A DNA stretch of 64,000 nucleotides from NCBI GenBank assembly GCA_963797475.1, contig CAWCPR010000001.1, positions 1,922,001 to 1,986,000 of the forward strand, in the 5' to 3' direction. Of the stretch, positions 35,639 to 44,840 are shown piece by piece. This stretch comes from CAWCPR01 sp963797475. GTDB lineage: Bacteria > Chloroflexota > Anaerolineae > Anaerolineales > UBA4823. The first letter of the stretch is position 1, and every line of letters starts with the position of its first letter. The notes below the pieces were generated by a model, which searched no databases, was not told the DNA's origin, and saw nothing but the letters and a program-made list of their open reading frames with translations. The translations under genes and the position numbers were made by a program.

Positions 35639-36847
35639 CTATTGCGCCGGGCGCTTATCCAGAGTAAGGTCCAGGCTTAATTTATCGCCATCGCGCAGCA
35701 CAGTCAGGGTGACTTTATCACCTGGGCTTTTGGTTTTCATCAGGTAGCCGATCAAGTCGTTATAGGTTTGCACCGGCTGATCGTCGATCGCGATGATCAA
35801 ATCGCCTCCGGATTGCAGGCCTGGGATACTGGAAGGATTGTCTCCGCCGCGCAAACCGGCTTTTTCGGCCGGCCCGCCGGGTGTGACGCCGGTCACATAA
35901 ACACCCGTTGATTGCGGCAGACCCAGAGCCTCCTGCTCCGTAAGGGTCAAGTCCGACCCTTTACTGGTGATCCCCAGGTATGGGTAGTCGTATTTGCCAT
36001 CCGATATAAGAAATGGGACGACGCGCTTGATGATGTTAATGGAGACGGCAAAACCCACCCCGGAATTGGTCGGCTCGCCGCTTACGGAAATGTTGTCGGT
36101 CCGGATAGCCTGGTTTACGCCGATGACCTCGCCTTTAAGGTTGAGCAACGGCCCGCCAGAATTTCCAGGATTGATGGCGGCGTCGGTTTGGATGATATCC
36201 CCTGCCGAGAAAGTACCCCCCTCGGAGGTCGTATGCAAAGAGGTCAGCGTGCGCCCCAGGCCGGAGACGATCCCAACGGTCATAGTCCCTTCCAGCCCGA
36301 ACGGGTTGCCGATTGCGATAACGGTTTGCCCTACTTTCACAGCATCCGAATCGCCCAATTTCAGCGGATGCAGCTCCTCCGCTGGGGCATCGACCTCGAC
36401 CACTGCCAGATCAGAGTCCAGGTCTGTCCCGATCACTTTTCCACGCGCTTTGAAGCCGGATGGAAAGGCTACCTCTAATGAGGTTTCATTCTCTACGACA
36501 TGGTAATTCGTAACGACGTGACCATCCGTGTCATAAACAAATCCGGAACCAAGACCACCCCCCGCATCTGTGAGCACGCGAATAGCCACCACCCCCGGAT
36601 CAACTTCATTGTACAGGTTAACCAGCGTATCCTGGGAAGAGGCCAAATCCAATGCCGGCGGATTGACAGAAGGATTGGTGGTCGAATTGCCGGACGGTTG
36701 TTCAGGCTGGACAACTACTGTTATCACAGCAGGTAACTGAGTGCTTAAAGGAAGATTCTGCACAGGCGCCCCGCTAAGGGATTGGCACGACAATGCTGCC
36801 AAAGCCAGAACAGTTATGATAACCAGATATTTCGTTATATTCTTCAT
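35639..36847 (-). CDS. HtrA/DegP-type serine protease, lipoprotein
   Basis: A 402-residue envelope protease. The signal ends in lipobox AALSC near residue 20, then a linker. The trypsin-like domain holds His in GHVVTNYHVVENETSLEVAF, Asp in LDSDLAVVEVDAP and Ser in QTDAAINPGNSGGPLLNLKG. One C-terminal PDZ domain (YVTGVTPGGPAEKAGLRGGD) recognises substrate ends. It probably degrades or refolds damaged proteins on the outer membrane face. It lies 59 bases downstream of the dnaJ-like gene in the same direction. Confidence 0.94.
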   Translation of the reverse strand: MKNITKYLVIITVLALAALSCQSLSGAPVQNLPLSTQLPAVITVVVQPEQPSGNSTTNPSVNPPALDLASSQDTLVNLYNEVDPGVVAIRVLTDAGGGLGSGFVYDTDGHVVTNYHVVENETSLEVAFPSGFKARGKVIGTDLDSDLAVVEVDAPAEELHPLKLGDSDAVKVGQTVIAIGNPFGLEGTMTVGIVSGLGRTLTSLHTTSEGGTFSAGDIIQTDAAINPGNSGGPLLNLKGEVIGVNQAIRTDNISVSGEPTNSGVGFAVSINIIKRVVPFLISDGKYDYPYLGITSKGSDLTLTEQEALGLPQSTGVYVTGVTPGGPAEKAGLRGGDNPSSIPGLQSGGDLIIAIDDQPVQTYNDLIGYLMKTKSPGDKVTLTVLRDGDKLSLDLTLDKRPAQ

Positions 36848-36906
36848 TCACTGACTCCTGACTGACGGATAATATAAGATCCTGCCCCCTGGGAAAGAAT
36901 TGTTAG

Positions 36907-37842
36907 TCAACTGGCCTGGGCCAGCTTTTCAAACAATTCCCGTTGTTGAGGCGAGAGTTTACGAGGGATATCGATCTTAACCCGCACGTACAAGTCCCCA
37001 TGCGTCTGCGGGTTTTTCAAGTTAGGCATCCCCCGGTTAGCAAGACGAAAAGTTTGCCCGGGCTGCGTTCCCGCCGGGATTTTCAGGACGACATCCCCAC
37101 TCAACGTCGGCACCTTCACTTCCCCGCCCAACACGGCGGTATAAAGGTCGACGGTTACATCGGTATACAAGTGGTTGCCTTTTCGTTCGAAGCGCGGGTC
37201 GTCCAATACTTTGATGATCAGGTACAGGTCGCCTTTTTGCCCCTGCGGCCCGGCTGTTACCGCTTCGGCCATACGTACTTTCGTCCCTGTACGGGCTCCT
37301 GGGGGAATCTTTACATCCAGGCGGTGACCATCGACCTCCATGCGGCGAGTGGTTCCCTGGTAAGCTTCTTGCAGGGTGATCTCGGTTTCGTGCTGGTAGT
37401 TAAGCCGGTTCACACTTGGTTCAGATCGCCCGGCGGCTGGGCCCATATCGGGCATGCCTCCAAAAATCCGGCGAAAGAATTCTGAGAACCCACCTCCCAG
37501 GATGTCGTTTAGATCTCCCATTTCCACGCGCACGTTACCACTGTTGCCGGCTTGGCCGGTTTGTGTGAACCAGTCTTCCCAATTAAAGCCTGAGGGCGAC
37601 CCGCCCCTTTGCTGGTAACGGGAAAATGAATCCCCAAGCTGGTCATAGCGCGCCTTCTTCTCAGAATCGCTTAAAACCTGGTAAGCCTCATTAATTTCCT
37701 TGAATTTCTCTTCCGCTTGTTTATTGTCCGGGTTGCGATCCGGGTGGTATTGAAGGGCCAGCTTGCGATATGCCCGTTTGATCTCTGCCTCGCTGGCCTT
37801 TCAATTCACTCCAAGTATCTTGTAGTAGTCTTTGTATTCCAT
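36907..37842 (-). pseudogene. DnaJ/CbpA-type co-chaperone with in-frame TGA in the J domain
   Basis: From ATG 37842 the frame reads MEYKDYYKILGVN, a TGA at 37803-37801 (codon 14), then KASEAEIKRAYRKLALQYHP with the HPD motif and the rest of a J domain. A Gly/Ser linker and two C-terminal substrate domains follow to 36907 (311 codons in all). There are no zinc fingers, so it is CbpA-like. Relatives have Arg at the stop position, so CGA to TGA is the simplest change. If real, only the domain starting near 37533 can be made, without a J domain and unable to stimulate DnaK. Confidence 0.82.
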
Positions 37843-37854
37843 ATCCTGATTTTA

Positions 37855-37869
37855 TATGCCTCAGGCATA
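37855..37869. promoter_or_regulatory. 15-bp palindrome upstream of the dnaJ-like gene
   Basis: TATGCC, three bases, GGCATA, 12 bases before the dnaJ-like ATG. It is not the CIRCE heat-shock element. Could bind a regulator or form a small leader hairpin. Confidence 0.3.
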
Positions 37870-38023
37870 CTGAGTTAAGCTTCTTAGCCGATATTTATAT
37901 AACTCTAACCCAAAGATAATAAAAGATGAAGGCGCGCCGGACGGGCAGTGCGGCCTGCCCCCATTGATCGCGATCCTTACTGCTCTAAAAGGTTTTTATC
38001 TCCCGTTTTTCAATTAACCATGC

Positions 38024-38029
38024 TATGAT
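38024..38029 (+). promoter_or_regulatory. -10 box immediately before the REC-GAF gene
   Basis: TATGAT ends six bases before ATG 38036, so a transcript would begin at the start codon. No good -35 box is visible at the usual distance and no Shine-Dalgarno is present, which agrees with leaderless translation. Confidence 0.4.
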
Positions 38030-38035
38030 AAGACC

Positions 38036-39208
38036 ATGAAAACCTCGCGTGAGCGTATTCTGCTGGTCGAAAACGACCCTGCAATCAGCGACATTATTGC
38101 CCGGCAGACACTTCAACCGCTGGGATACCAGGTCGCTGTGGCTCACGACGCAGCCGTCACCATCAAGGAGGCGGCCCGATTTTCTCCAGATGCCGTCATT
38201 GCCGACCTGGATCTCCCCGGTTTGAGCGGAAAAGATCTTTTGGTGGCACTCAACTCCCAGGGCCTGGAAGCCCCCGTCATTGTCATTGCGAACAAGGGGA
38301 TGGAGGCGGACATCATCCAGGCCTTTCGATTAGGCGCCTCCGATTATCTCCTTTGGCCGGCGCGCGAGGCTGAGATTGTCTCAGCGGTCGAACGAACGCT
38401 CAAACAGGTGCGTTCTCACCGCGAGCGCGATGCGCTGGCCCGCCAGTTAAAGCAAACAAACGACGAGCTGCACCTGCGAGTGCGCGAGCTGACCACCATT
38501 TTCGCCATCGGTAAGGCTGTGACTTCCATTACCGACCAGCGCAGCTTGTTCGAAAAAATTGTCGAGGGCGCAGTCTACATCACTGAGGCCGACAGCGGCT
38601 GGCTTTTGCTGCGGGAAGACCGCAACCAGCCTTTCATCCTCAGCGCACAAAGAAACCTGCCCTCCAAGATCTCGACCAGGCTCAACCAGCCCTGGGACGA
38701 TGGGATCAGCTCTTTGGTTGCACTCTCCGGAGAGGCGATCTCGATTTATGGCGAACCCCTGGAGCGCTTTAAAGTCTCCCAGCTTGGTAAATCAGCTTTG
38801 GTCGTTCCCGTAAAAATCAAAAAAGAAGTGGTCGGCTTACTGGTCGTCGTGCGCGATGCGCCACGACCCTTCAGCCCAAGCAATAAGTCCCTGCTAGAGG
38901 CTGTCGCCGATTACGCATCCATTTCGATTGTGAATGCCAGGTTGTTTCGAGCGCTGGAAGAACGCGCCCGCTATTTACAGCAGGCCGCCGAAAGCGCCCA
39001 GGCAAGCGAACGAAATAAGGACCGGATGATCCAAAACATACAACGAGAACTGAGCGCGCCATTAACAGGGGCAATGAAAACGATCGGCTCACTTATCGTT
39101 GGCGAGGACGCCCGGTTGAACGCGACTCAAAAGGCGGTTCTCCGCTCCGCTGATGAGAAGTTAAGGCAAATTGCTGAGATTCTAGAGTCTTTGAAAACAT
39201 TTGGGTAA
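38036..39208 (+). CDS. REC-GAF protein with degenerate histidine-kinase dimerisation helix
   Basis: A 390-residue signalling protein. Residues 1-125 are a receiver domain with phospho-acceptor Asp57 in VIADLDLPGLSG. A linker coil leads to a GAF domain (about 155-305). The C-terminal segment MIQNIQRELSAPLTGAMKTI mirrors a kinase dimerisation helix, but the phospho-His position is Gln-Arg and no ATPase domain follows. It cannot be a kinase by itself. It may be a sensor-receiver that docks to the kinase encoded 100 bases downstream. Confidence 0.85.
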   Translation: MKTSRERILLVENDPAISDIIARQTLQPLGYQVAVAHDAAVTIKEAARFSPDAVIADLDLPGLSGKDLLVALNSQGLEAPVIVIANKGMEADIIQAFRLGASDYLLWPAREAEIVSAVERTLKQVRSHRERDALARQLKQTNDELHLRVRELTTIFAIGKAVTSITDQRSLFEKIVEGAVYITEADSGWLLLREDRNQPFILSAQRNLPSKISTRLNQPWDDGISSLVALSGEAISIYGEPLERFKVSQLGKSALVVPVKIKKEVVGLLVVVRDAPRPFSPSNKSLLEAVADYASISIVNARLFRALEERARYLQQAAESAQASERNKDRMIQNIQRELSAPLTGAMKTIGSLIVGEDARLNATQKAVLRSADEKLRQIAEILESLKTFG

Positions 39209-39307
39209 AAGCCAGCATCGGAAAATGTCCCGGAAAAACTGCGGGCAAATGCCCGGCCAATTGTCGTTAAAGAAAGAAATTCATCATGTTAGGGACATCA
39301 AGTTTAC

Positions 39308-41236
39308 ATGGCTGAAGCAAGAATTCTTCTAATCGTCCAGAATACAGCCGTTGGGCAATTGTTGGAACGCGGCACCTTAGGCCCATCCGGTTTCGATGTG
39401 ACCATCGCGAATAACAGGCAGGCGGCCGAAAACATCTTCAAGCTAAATCCGCCAGACCTGGCGATATTAAGCGACCAGTTAGAACGTGAAAATGGGCTTG
39501 ATCTGGCCGATCGCCTTTTAGAGCGCTATCCGCAGGTGCCCATCATCTTGATGCCCAACCATTACTCGGATGCGCTGGCCCAGGAAGCTTTCCGTCACGG
39601 TATATCCGACTGTCTGAAGTCTCCCGTTCTCCCCAATGATTTGCTTCAGTCTGTTCGACACGCCATCCAGCGCCACCAGGGACTGGAGGAGTGGGCGCGC
39701 CTGGAAGCAAAGCGCAATACCAGCTCGCTGCAGCAACAGGTAGACGGCCTTAAAGCCCTGCAGCAGATCGGTAGAACGGTGACCGCTTTGCTGGATCTGG
39801 ACAGCGTCCTCTCCGCAGTTGTCGACGCTGCAGTCCAACTGACCAGCGCCGAAGAAGGCAGCTTGCTCCTCCTGGACGAGACCAGCGGTGAGCTGTATAT
39901 GCGCGCCAGCAAGAATTTCCAGGATGAATTCGTGCGCACCTTCCGCCTGCCCCCCACCGACACCCTGGCCGGGCAGGTGCTGCGCAGCGGCGAGCCGCTT
40001 AAGATCGACAAAAAGATCCCGGAAAAGATCAAGACTTCTTACCTGGTACACGCCATTATTTATGTCCCGCTCATGTTTCGGGACCGGGCCATCGGTGTTT
40101 TGGAAGTCGACAACCGTTCCAGCGGCCATTCTTTCAGCGACAGTGATCTTACCCTGCTGTCCGCACTGGCAGATTATGCGGCGATCTCGATCGAAAACGC
40201 CCGCCTCTACTCAAACACCGAGATCGAGCGAAAGCAGTTGGAGACGATCCTGACCCGTATCGAAGAAGGTGTGCTTGTAGTCGATCAAGAAGGGCGCCTG
40301 ATCCTGGTGAACCGGATGGCGCGCGCAATCTTTGGGATAGAACAAGCCGATGTGACTGGAAAACGGTTCAGGGATGTAATCGATAACGAGGACCTGGTGG
40401 AATTCATGAGCAGCGAGGAGGCACAAACCAGCCCGCGCCGCTTCGAGCTTAACCTTGCAGATGGCCGGGTGCTGAATGCCCAGCTAACGCCAATTCCCGA
40501 ATTAGGCACTGCGATAACGATGCAGGATATCACCCACCTGAAAGAATTGGACCGCATCAAGAGCGATTTTGTCAGCACCGTTTCCCACGACCTGCGCTCC
40601 CCATTAACAGCAATTTTGGGATACGTGGAGCTGATCGACCGGGTTGGCCCGGTAAACGATCAGCAGAAGGAATTTATCCACCGTATACAGGTCAGCGTCA
40701 ACAACATCACTGCCTTGATCAACGATCTGCTGGATCTGGGGCGCATCGAGGCCGGTTTCGACGCCCGCAATGAGATTGTCCCACTGACCGCGCTCATTAA
40801 TTACACAGCGGAAAGCATGCACAACCGCCTGACCGAAAAATCCCAGACCTTAAAATTAAATGTGGCTGAGGATTTACCCCAGGTTCTTGGTCACCCGGTG
40901 CGCCTGCGCCAGATGTTAAGCAACTTATTGGGAAACGCGATTAAATATACTCAGGAAAACGGCGAGATCCAAATTCGGGCTCTCTCAGAAGGTGGGCAGC
41001 TAATCCTGCAGGTGAGCGATAACGGTCCCGGCATCCCGATCACGGACCAGGCTTATATTTTCGATAAGTTCTACCGGGGCAGCAACATCCTCACGGATAC
41101 GCCTGGCACAGGCCTGGGTCTTGCAATTGTCAAATCCATCGTTGAAAACCACCAGGGGCGGATATGGGTGGAATCCCAGCCTGGCAAAGGTTCTACATTC
41201 ACAATTGTACTGCCGGTTGTGGATCACGAGCTGTAA
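39308..41236 (+). CDS. Sensor histidine kinase, pseudo-receiver-GAF-PAS-HisKA-HATPase
   Basis: A 642-residue kinase. The N-terminal 125 residues have the receiver fold, but the acidic pair is VQN and the phospho-acceptor region is ILSDQLERENG with Ser in place of the expected Asp, so phosphorylation there is doubtful. A GAF domain (about 150-300), a PAS domain (ILTRIEEGVLVVDQEGRLIL), the HisKA box FVSTVSHDLRSPLTAILGY and an HATPase with LLGNAIKYT, DNGPGI and GTGLGLAIV follow. No membrane helix is seen, so it is a cytoplasmic sensor. It forms a pair with the REC-GAF gene. Confidence 0.9.
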   Translation: MAEARILLIVQNTAVGQLLERGTLGPSGFDVTIANNRQAAENIFKLNPPDLAILSDQLERENGLDLADRLLERYPQVPIILMPNHYSDALAQEAFRHGISDCLKSPVLPNDLLQSVRHAIQRHQGLEEWARLEAKRNTSSLQQQVDGLKALQQIGRTVTALLDLDSVLSAVVDAAVQLTSAEEGSLLLLDETSGELYMRASKNFQDEFVRTFRLPPTDTLAGQVLRSGEPLKIDKKIPEKIKTSYLVHAIIYVPLMFRDRAIGVLEVDNRSSGHSFSDSDLTLLSALADYAAISIENARLYSNTEIERKQLETILTRIEEGVLVVDQEGRLILVNRMARAIFGIEQADVTGKRFRDVIDNEDLVEFMSSEEAQTSPRRFELNLADGRVLNAQLTPIPELGTAITMQDITHLKELDRIKSDFVSTVSHDLRSPLTAILGYVELIDRVGPVNDQQKEFIHRIQVSVNNITALINDLLDLGRIEAGFDARNEIVPLTALINYTAESMHNRLTEKSQTLKLNVAEDLPQVLGHPVRLRQMLSNLLGNAIKYTQENGEIQIRALSEGGQLILQVSDNGPGIPITDQAYIFDKFYRGSNILTDTPGTGLGLAIVKSIVENHQGRIWVESQPGKGSTFTIVLPVVDHEL

Positions 41237-41330
41237 ATTTCAAGAGGTCGCGAAAAAAACAGGCCTGCAGGCCATACGCACATCCACCCAGCTTGCCGCT
41301 GAAATGACTGCCTCCTGGCGCTTAAAAGCC

Positions 41331-41370
41331 GCCTCCGCCAGGGCGGTGAGGAGAACCTGGCGGAGGCTTT
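41331..41370 (+). terminator. Strong hairpin downstream of the histidine kinase gene
   Basis: Perfect 12-bp stem GCCTCCGCCAGG (41331-41342) with CCTGGCGGAGGC (41356-41367), 13-base loop, then TTT. Reads as a terminator with a short U tract. The 372-base gap 41237-41608 holds this hairpin and the small reading frame that follows. Confidence 0.6.
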
Positions 41371-41390
41371 CGCCAAAGGAGGAAACAGCG

Positions 41391-41507
41391 ATGAGAATTG
41401 TCAGAACGCCTTCTGACTTTCATCTTGTCGCCTCAATCATACCGGAGTTTCGCCTGCTGGTTTATTGTCAAAGATCACAAGTTATAGGTGATTTTTCTCA
41501 CAAATAG
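41391..41507 (+). CDS. Possible small protein of 38 residues
   Basis: An ATG at 41391 lies eight bases after AAAGGAGG, one of the best ribosome sites in the window. The frame encodes MRIVRTPSDFHLVASIIPEF and ends with TAG at 41505. No family is recognised and the peptide is only mildly hydrophobic. The ribosome site right after a strong hairpin suggests a small regulated gene, but chance is not excluded. Confidence 0.28.
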   Translation: MRIVRTPSDFHLVASIIPEFRLLVYCQRSQVIGDFSHK

Positions 41508-41608
41508 ACGTGACAAAGAATCGCTTCCCTTGGGCCAAAATGGACTTCGCCATCCCTGCACTGCTGTACACGCTATTTGGAAAGGCTTTCGTTTTGTTGC
41601 AGGCGGCA

Positions 41609-42220
41609 TCACCGCCGCCATAAATCGATGCTGCGCCTGCCATGACTTTGCAACTGCTGCCAGGAGCCGAAAAACGCATCCAGCTCGGTGCTAAAGGCAA
41701 TCCAATCCGCTACAACGAATACCAGACCATCGAAATGGCGCAGGAACATTTGGCGCGGCAGGAAGAGCCTGAGAAAAACCGGCCTTAACGGAAAGCTCAT
41801 CAATTCAACGACAACCGCTGTTTTCCCATAAAAAGGTTCCATTAACCGCCGCTCTCCCCAACCGGCCTCTTGCGGTGGAAAAAGCTGAACGAAGCTGGCG
41901 GGGTGAATGCTGCGCACCCGCCGGTAGGAAATCCGCAGATTTAAAAATGGCGTTACCAGGCGCAGATGGTCACGCCGCGGTTGTACGTAAGTCATTCCTC
42001 GGGAGAAAAACGCGAACAGCCCAAATAGCAGCGAGACCCCGGCGCCAACCAGCAGCCAGGTTTCCGCGCCTTTCGCAAAAGCGGGAGGCAGGCTGTATTG
42101 CGACCATCCCCAGGCTGCCAGGAAAACCAGGCCTAATACCAGGGTCGGCATCGCAAGACGCCCCATAATGCGCCGGTAGACAAGCAGCGGATAGCGCTTT
42201 CCAGGCTGGCGCTTCTTCAT
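41609..42220 (-). CDS. Membrane protein with PH-like domain
   Basis: A 203-residue protein with two helices near the N-terminus (MPTLVLGLVFLAAWGWSQYS; ETWLLVGAGVSLLFGLFAFF). A soluble beta-rich domain follows with YVQPRRDHLRLVTPFLNLRI, resembling bacterial PH (bPH) domains. Function is unknown. It starts seven bases after the upstream histidine kinase stop, so they form one operon. Confidence 0.6.
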   Translation of the reverse strand: MKKRQPGKRYPLLVYRRIMGRLAMPTLVLGLVFLAAWGWSQYSLPPAFAKGAETWLLVGAGVSLLFGLFAFFSRGMTYVQPRRDHLRLVTPFLNLRISYRRVRSIHPASFVQLFPPQEAGWGERRLMEPFYGKTAVVVELMSFPLRPVFLRLFLPRQMFLRHFDGLVFVVADWIAFSTELDAFFGSWQQLQSHGRRSIDLWRR

Positions 42221-42227
42221 TCCGACC

Positions 42228-44039
42228 TCAAGCAGTATCGTTTGCGATTGGAAGTGTCAGCCAAAATTTGCTCCCCTGCCCCACCACACTCTCCACAGCG
42301 ATCGTGCCTCCCATCAGCTCAATCAAACGTTTAGAGACATTCAATCCCAGACCCCAACCGGGTTGGCTGCGCACATCCGGGTCGTCGGATCGAAAAAACT
42401 GCGTGAACAGGCTTCCCAGGTCCTCCGGGCGAATCCCAATCCCATCGTCGCTGACTTCCAATGAAAGCAAATCACCCTGGCGGCGAGCAGCGACGCGTAT
42501 GCGACCGCCTTCCGGAGTGTACTTCCAGGCATTGCTTACCAGATTATTCAAAACCTGCACCAACCGGTTCGGGTCTGCATAAGCGGGTGGTAGTTCGGGA
42601 GTTATGACCACATCCAATATCTGGCGTTTCTCATCGATCTTGGGACGCAAGCTGCGCATACATTCTGTAACGAGCTCGTCCAATTTTATCGCCGCGGGTT
42701 CCAGCTTTAACCTGCCCGTCTCGATGTGGGAAATATCCGAAAGGTCGGCGACCAGCGCTGACATGCGGTCCACGTTGCTGCGGATGATATCCAAAAAGCT
42801 GCGCTGCTGGTCATTCAACGGTCCTACGGCACCCTGGTGCAGCAGGTCTGTAAACCCCTTGATTGAGGTCATGGGGGTGCGCAGCTCATGCGTGACGATG
42901 GATACGAATCTCGATTTCTCCTGGTTGGCCTGTTGAACATCGCGATACAGGCGGGCGTTCGCCAAAGCCGGAGCAGATCGGGCCGCCAGGCGCTGCAGGA
43001 ACCGCTCAGACGGGCCGTCAAATTGCCCCTGGTGCGTGGCGATAAGGACCCCCAGCACCTCCCCAGCAAGCGTGATCGGGACAGATAGCCAGTTCGCAGC
43101 TCCTTCGGTTGCACGCAATACATCCGAGCTGCTCGTATGCATGGCGGACTCAACAAGGCTATGGACCAAATTTAAGGGCAGATCTGCAGACGTGTATGTC
43201 TCTTGGGAGTTTGTTCCCCCAACCGGATTCGTCAACAAAATCCAAACGTTCGAGGCCGTCGTCGCCCGGGAAGCCCATCGCCGGGTGATCTCCAGAACAT
43301 TCTCAAGGTCCAGGCTGGCATTCAGCTCCCGGTCGATCAGGGTCAACCTTTCCAGCTCAGCCACCTGCAGGCTTAATTCCTGGCCTGTGCGAGTATACAG
43401 GCGTGCGTTTTCTATCGCGATCGCCGCCTGCACCGCCAGGGCGCTGAGCAAGTCCAGGTCAGCCCGGGTAAACAGGCCAATTTGGGCCCGGTTGTCCACG
43501 TAAATGACTCCGTTCACCTGCCCGCGCGCCATGAGTGGCGCACACAGGATCGAACGCAGGGCCATCAACACCACGGATTCTTGCCGGGCAAATCGAGGAT
43601 CGTTGCGCGCATCGGTGGTCACCAGCCCTTTCTTATTCTGAAACACGGAAGCGATCACCGTACGGCTGACCCCCATCTCCTCCGGCTGCAGATCCTGCTG
43701 GTCGAAGTTACGGGCCGCGCGCACCACCCAGTCCTGTTCGCCGGGCCCCGCCAAGACCAGAAACCCGCGTTCAGCGCCGGTAAGATGGATGGCGGCGTCG
43801 ATTACCTGCGTCAATACCTGATCCAGGTCGAGGGAAGCGCCCATCGCCTGGGAAACCTTATACAAAGCAGCCAGCCGGGCCTGCTCCTGGCTGTCTGTTA
43901 CGTAATCGGCCAGCTCGTTTAGAGCCCGGGATGCATCGTCAAGCGCCGTTTGGATCTCGGCCGGAAGCGGCTTCTCCCGTAAACGATTGAATGCGGATCG
44001 AAGCCCTTCGATTTGCGTTTGTGCTGGAGCTTTTGTCAT
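42228..44039 (-). CDS. Sensor histidine kinase with two GAF domains
   Basis: A 603-residue cytoplasmic kinase: a short coil, GAF domain 1 (about 60-215), GAF domain 2 (about 230-365), the HisKA box RFVSIVTHELRTPMTSIKGF, and HATPase with NNLVSNAWKYTPEGG, SDDGIGIRPEDLG and GWGLGLNVSKRL. GAF domains often bind small ligands, haem or bilins, which cannot be told here. Its ATG overlaps the glycosylase stop by four bases. No response regulator is adjacent. Confidence 0.9.
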   Translation of the reverse strand: MTKAPAQTQIEGLRSAFNRLREKPLPAEIQTALDDASRALNELADYVTDSQEQARLAALYKVSQAMGASLDLDQVLTQVIDAAIHLTGAERGFLVLAGPGEQDWVVRAARNFDQQDLQPEEMGVSRTVIASVFQNKKGLVTTDARNDPRFARQESVVLMALRSILCAPLMARGQVNGVIYVDNRAQIGLFTRADLDLLSALAVQAAIAIENARLYTRTGQELSLQVAELERLTLIDRELNASLDLENVLEITRRWASRATTASNVWILLTNPVGGTNSQETYTSADLPLNLVHSLVESAMHTSSSDVLRATEGAANWLSVPITLAGEVLGVLIATHQGQFDGPSERFLQRLAARSAPALANARLYRDVQQANQEKSRFVSIVTHELRTPMTSIKGFTDLLHQGAVGPLNDQQRSFLDIIRSNVDRMSALVADLSDISHIETGRLKLEPAAIKLDELVTECMRSLRPKIDEKRQILDVVITPELPPAYADPNRLVQVLNNLVSNAWKYTPEGGRIRVAARRQGDLLSLEVSDDGIGIRPEDLGSLFTQFFRSDDPDVRSQPGWGLGLNVSKRLIELMGGTIAVESVVGQGSKFWLTLPIANDTA

Positions 44040-44818
44040 TTTTGTCGTTCAGGTTGGGCGGCCGGGCCGCTCGAAGTGAGACTGGCGCGCTGCTCACCAC
44101 CCACGTCTCCCAGGTAAACCTCGTGAAAATAATCGCACAATTCTTGCAGCGGGCAAGCCGGGCAGTCTGGCCGGCGCGCATGGCAGATTTCACGTCCTAA
44201 ACGGATCAAATTCAAATGGGCTGCGTAATAAGTCTCCGGAGGGAACAAGTCAGCCAGGTACTGGTGAGCCTGCCCGGCATTCATCTTCGCCGGCCGCAAA
44301 CCCAGGCGCCCGGTCACACGGTAGACATGCGTGTCTACCGGGAAGTCTGGCTTCCCCAATGAAAAAAGCAACACGATAGCCGCCGTTTTGGGCCCGACGC
44401 CTTGAAAGCTCATCAGCCACTGGCGAGCTTCTTCGACCGGCAGGTCGTTCAGGAAGCTCATGTCGAGCTGACCTTGCTGGGCCGTTATCTCGCGCAGCAC
44501 TTTTTGAATGCGCGGCCCTTTCTGATTGGCAAGACCGGCAGGCCGTATGACCGAAATCAGCTCTTGTTCGTCGACATCTCGAACAGCTTCCCAGGTTGGA
44601 TAGCGTAACCGCAGGGCCTCAAAAGCACGGTCGCGATTTATATCGTTGGTATTTTGAGAAAGGATGGTCGATATGAGCTCATCCAACGGCGGCAATGGGT
44701 TGCGCCAGCGTGGTTCTCCATAAAAATCGATCAGTTTTTGGTGAATCGCGAAAGCTCGCCCGCTTAGGTCCTTCTCCGGATGTTCGAAACTCGCAGCCTG
44801 GGGTGATTCGGCATGCAT
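44036..44818 (-). CDS. Endonuclease III-type DNA glycosylase
   Basis: A 260-residue HhH-GPD base-excision enzyme. ATG 44818 is preceded by AGGAG; a longer frame overlaps the asparaginase gene. LMSFQGVGPKTAAIVLLFSL holds the hairpin and the catalytic Lys, and FPVDTHVYRVTGRLGL the catalytic Asp. The iron-sulphur loop Cys212, 219, 222, 228 (C-x6-C-x2-C-x5-C) is intact. It removes damaged pyrimidines and may nick abasic sites. Its length exceeds E. coli Nth by about 50 residues, mostly terminal. Confidence 0.91.
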   Translation of the reverse strand: MHAESPQAASFEHPEKDLSGRAFAIHQKLIDFYGEPRWRNPLPPLDELISTILSQNTNDINRDRAFEALRLRYPTWEAVRDVDEQELISVIRPAGLANQKGPRIQKVLREITAQQGQLDMSFLNDLPVEEARQWLMSFQGVGPKTAAIVLLFSLGKPDFPVDTHVYRVTGRLGLRPAKMNAGQAHQYLADLFPPETYYAAHLNLIRLGREICHARRPDCPACPLQELCDYFHEVYLGDVGGEQRASLTSSGPAAQPERQK

Positions 44819-44840
44819 GCGGCCCGCTCCTGATAAAACC

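Noticed and set aside
36907..37842. TGA in dnaJ as selenocysteine or genome-wide recoding
   Set aside because: TGA ends many intact genes here, no SECIS-like structure is evident after it, and relatives have Arg rather than Cys at the site.
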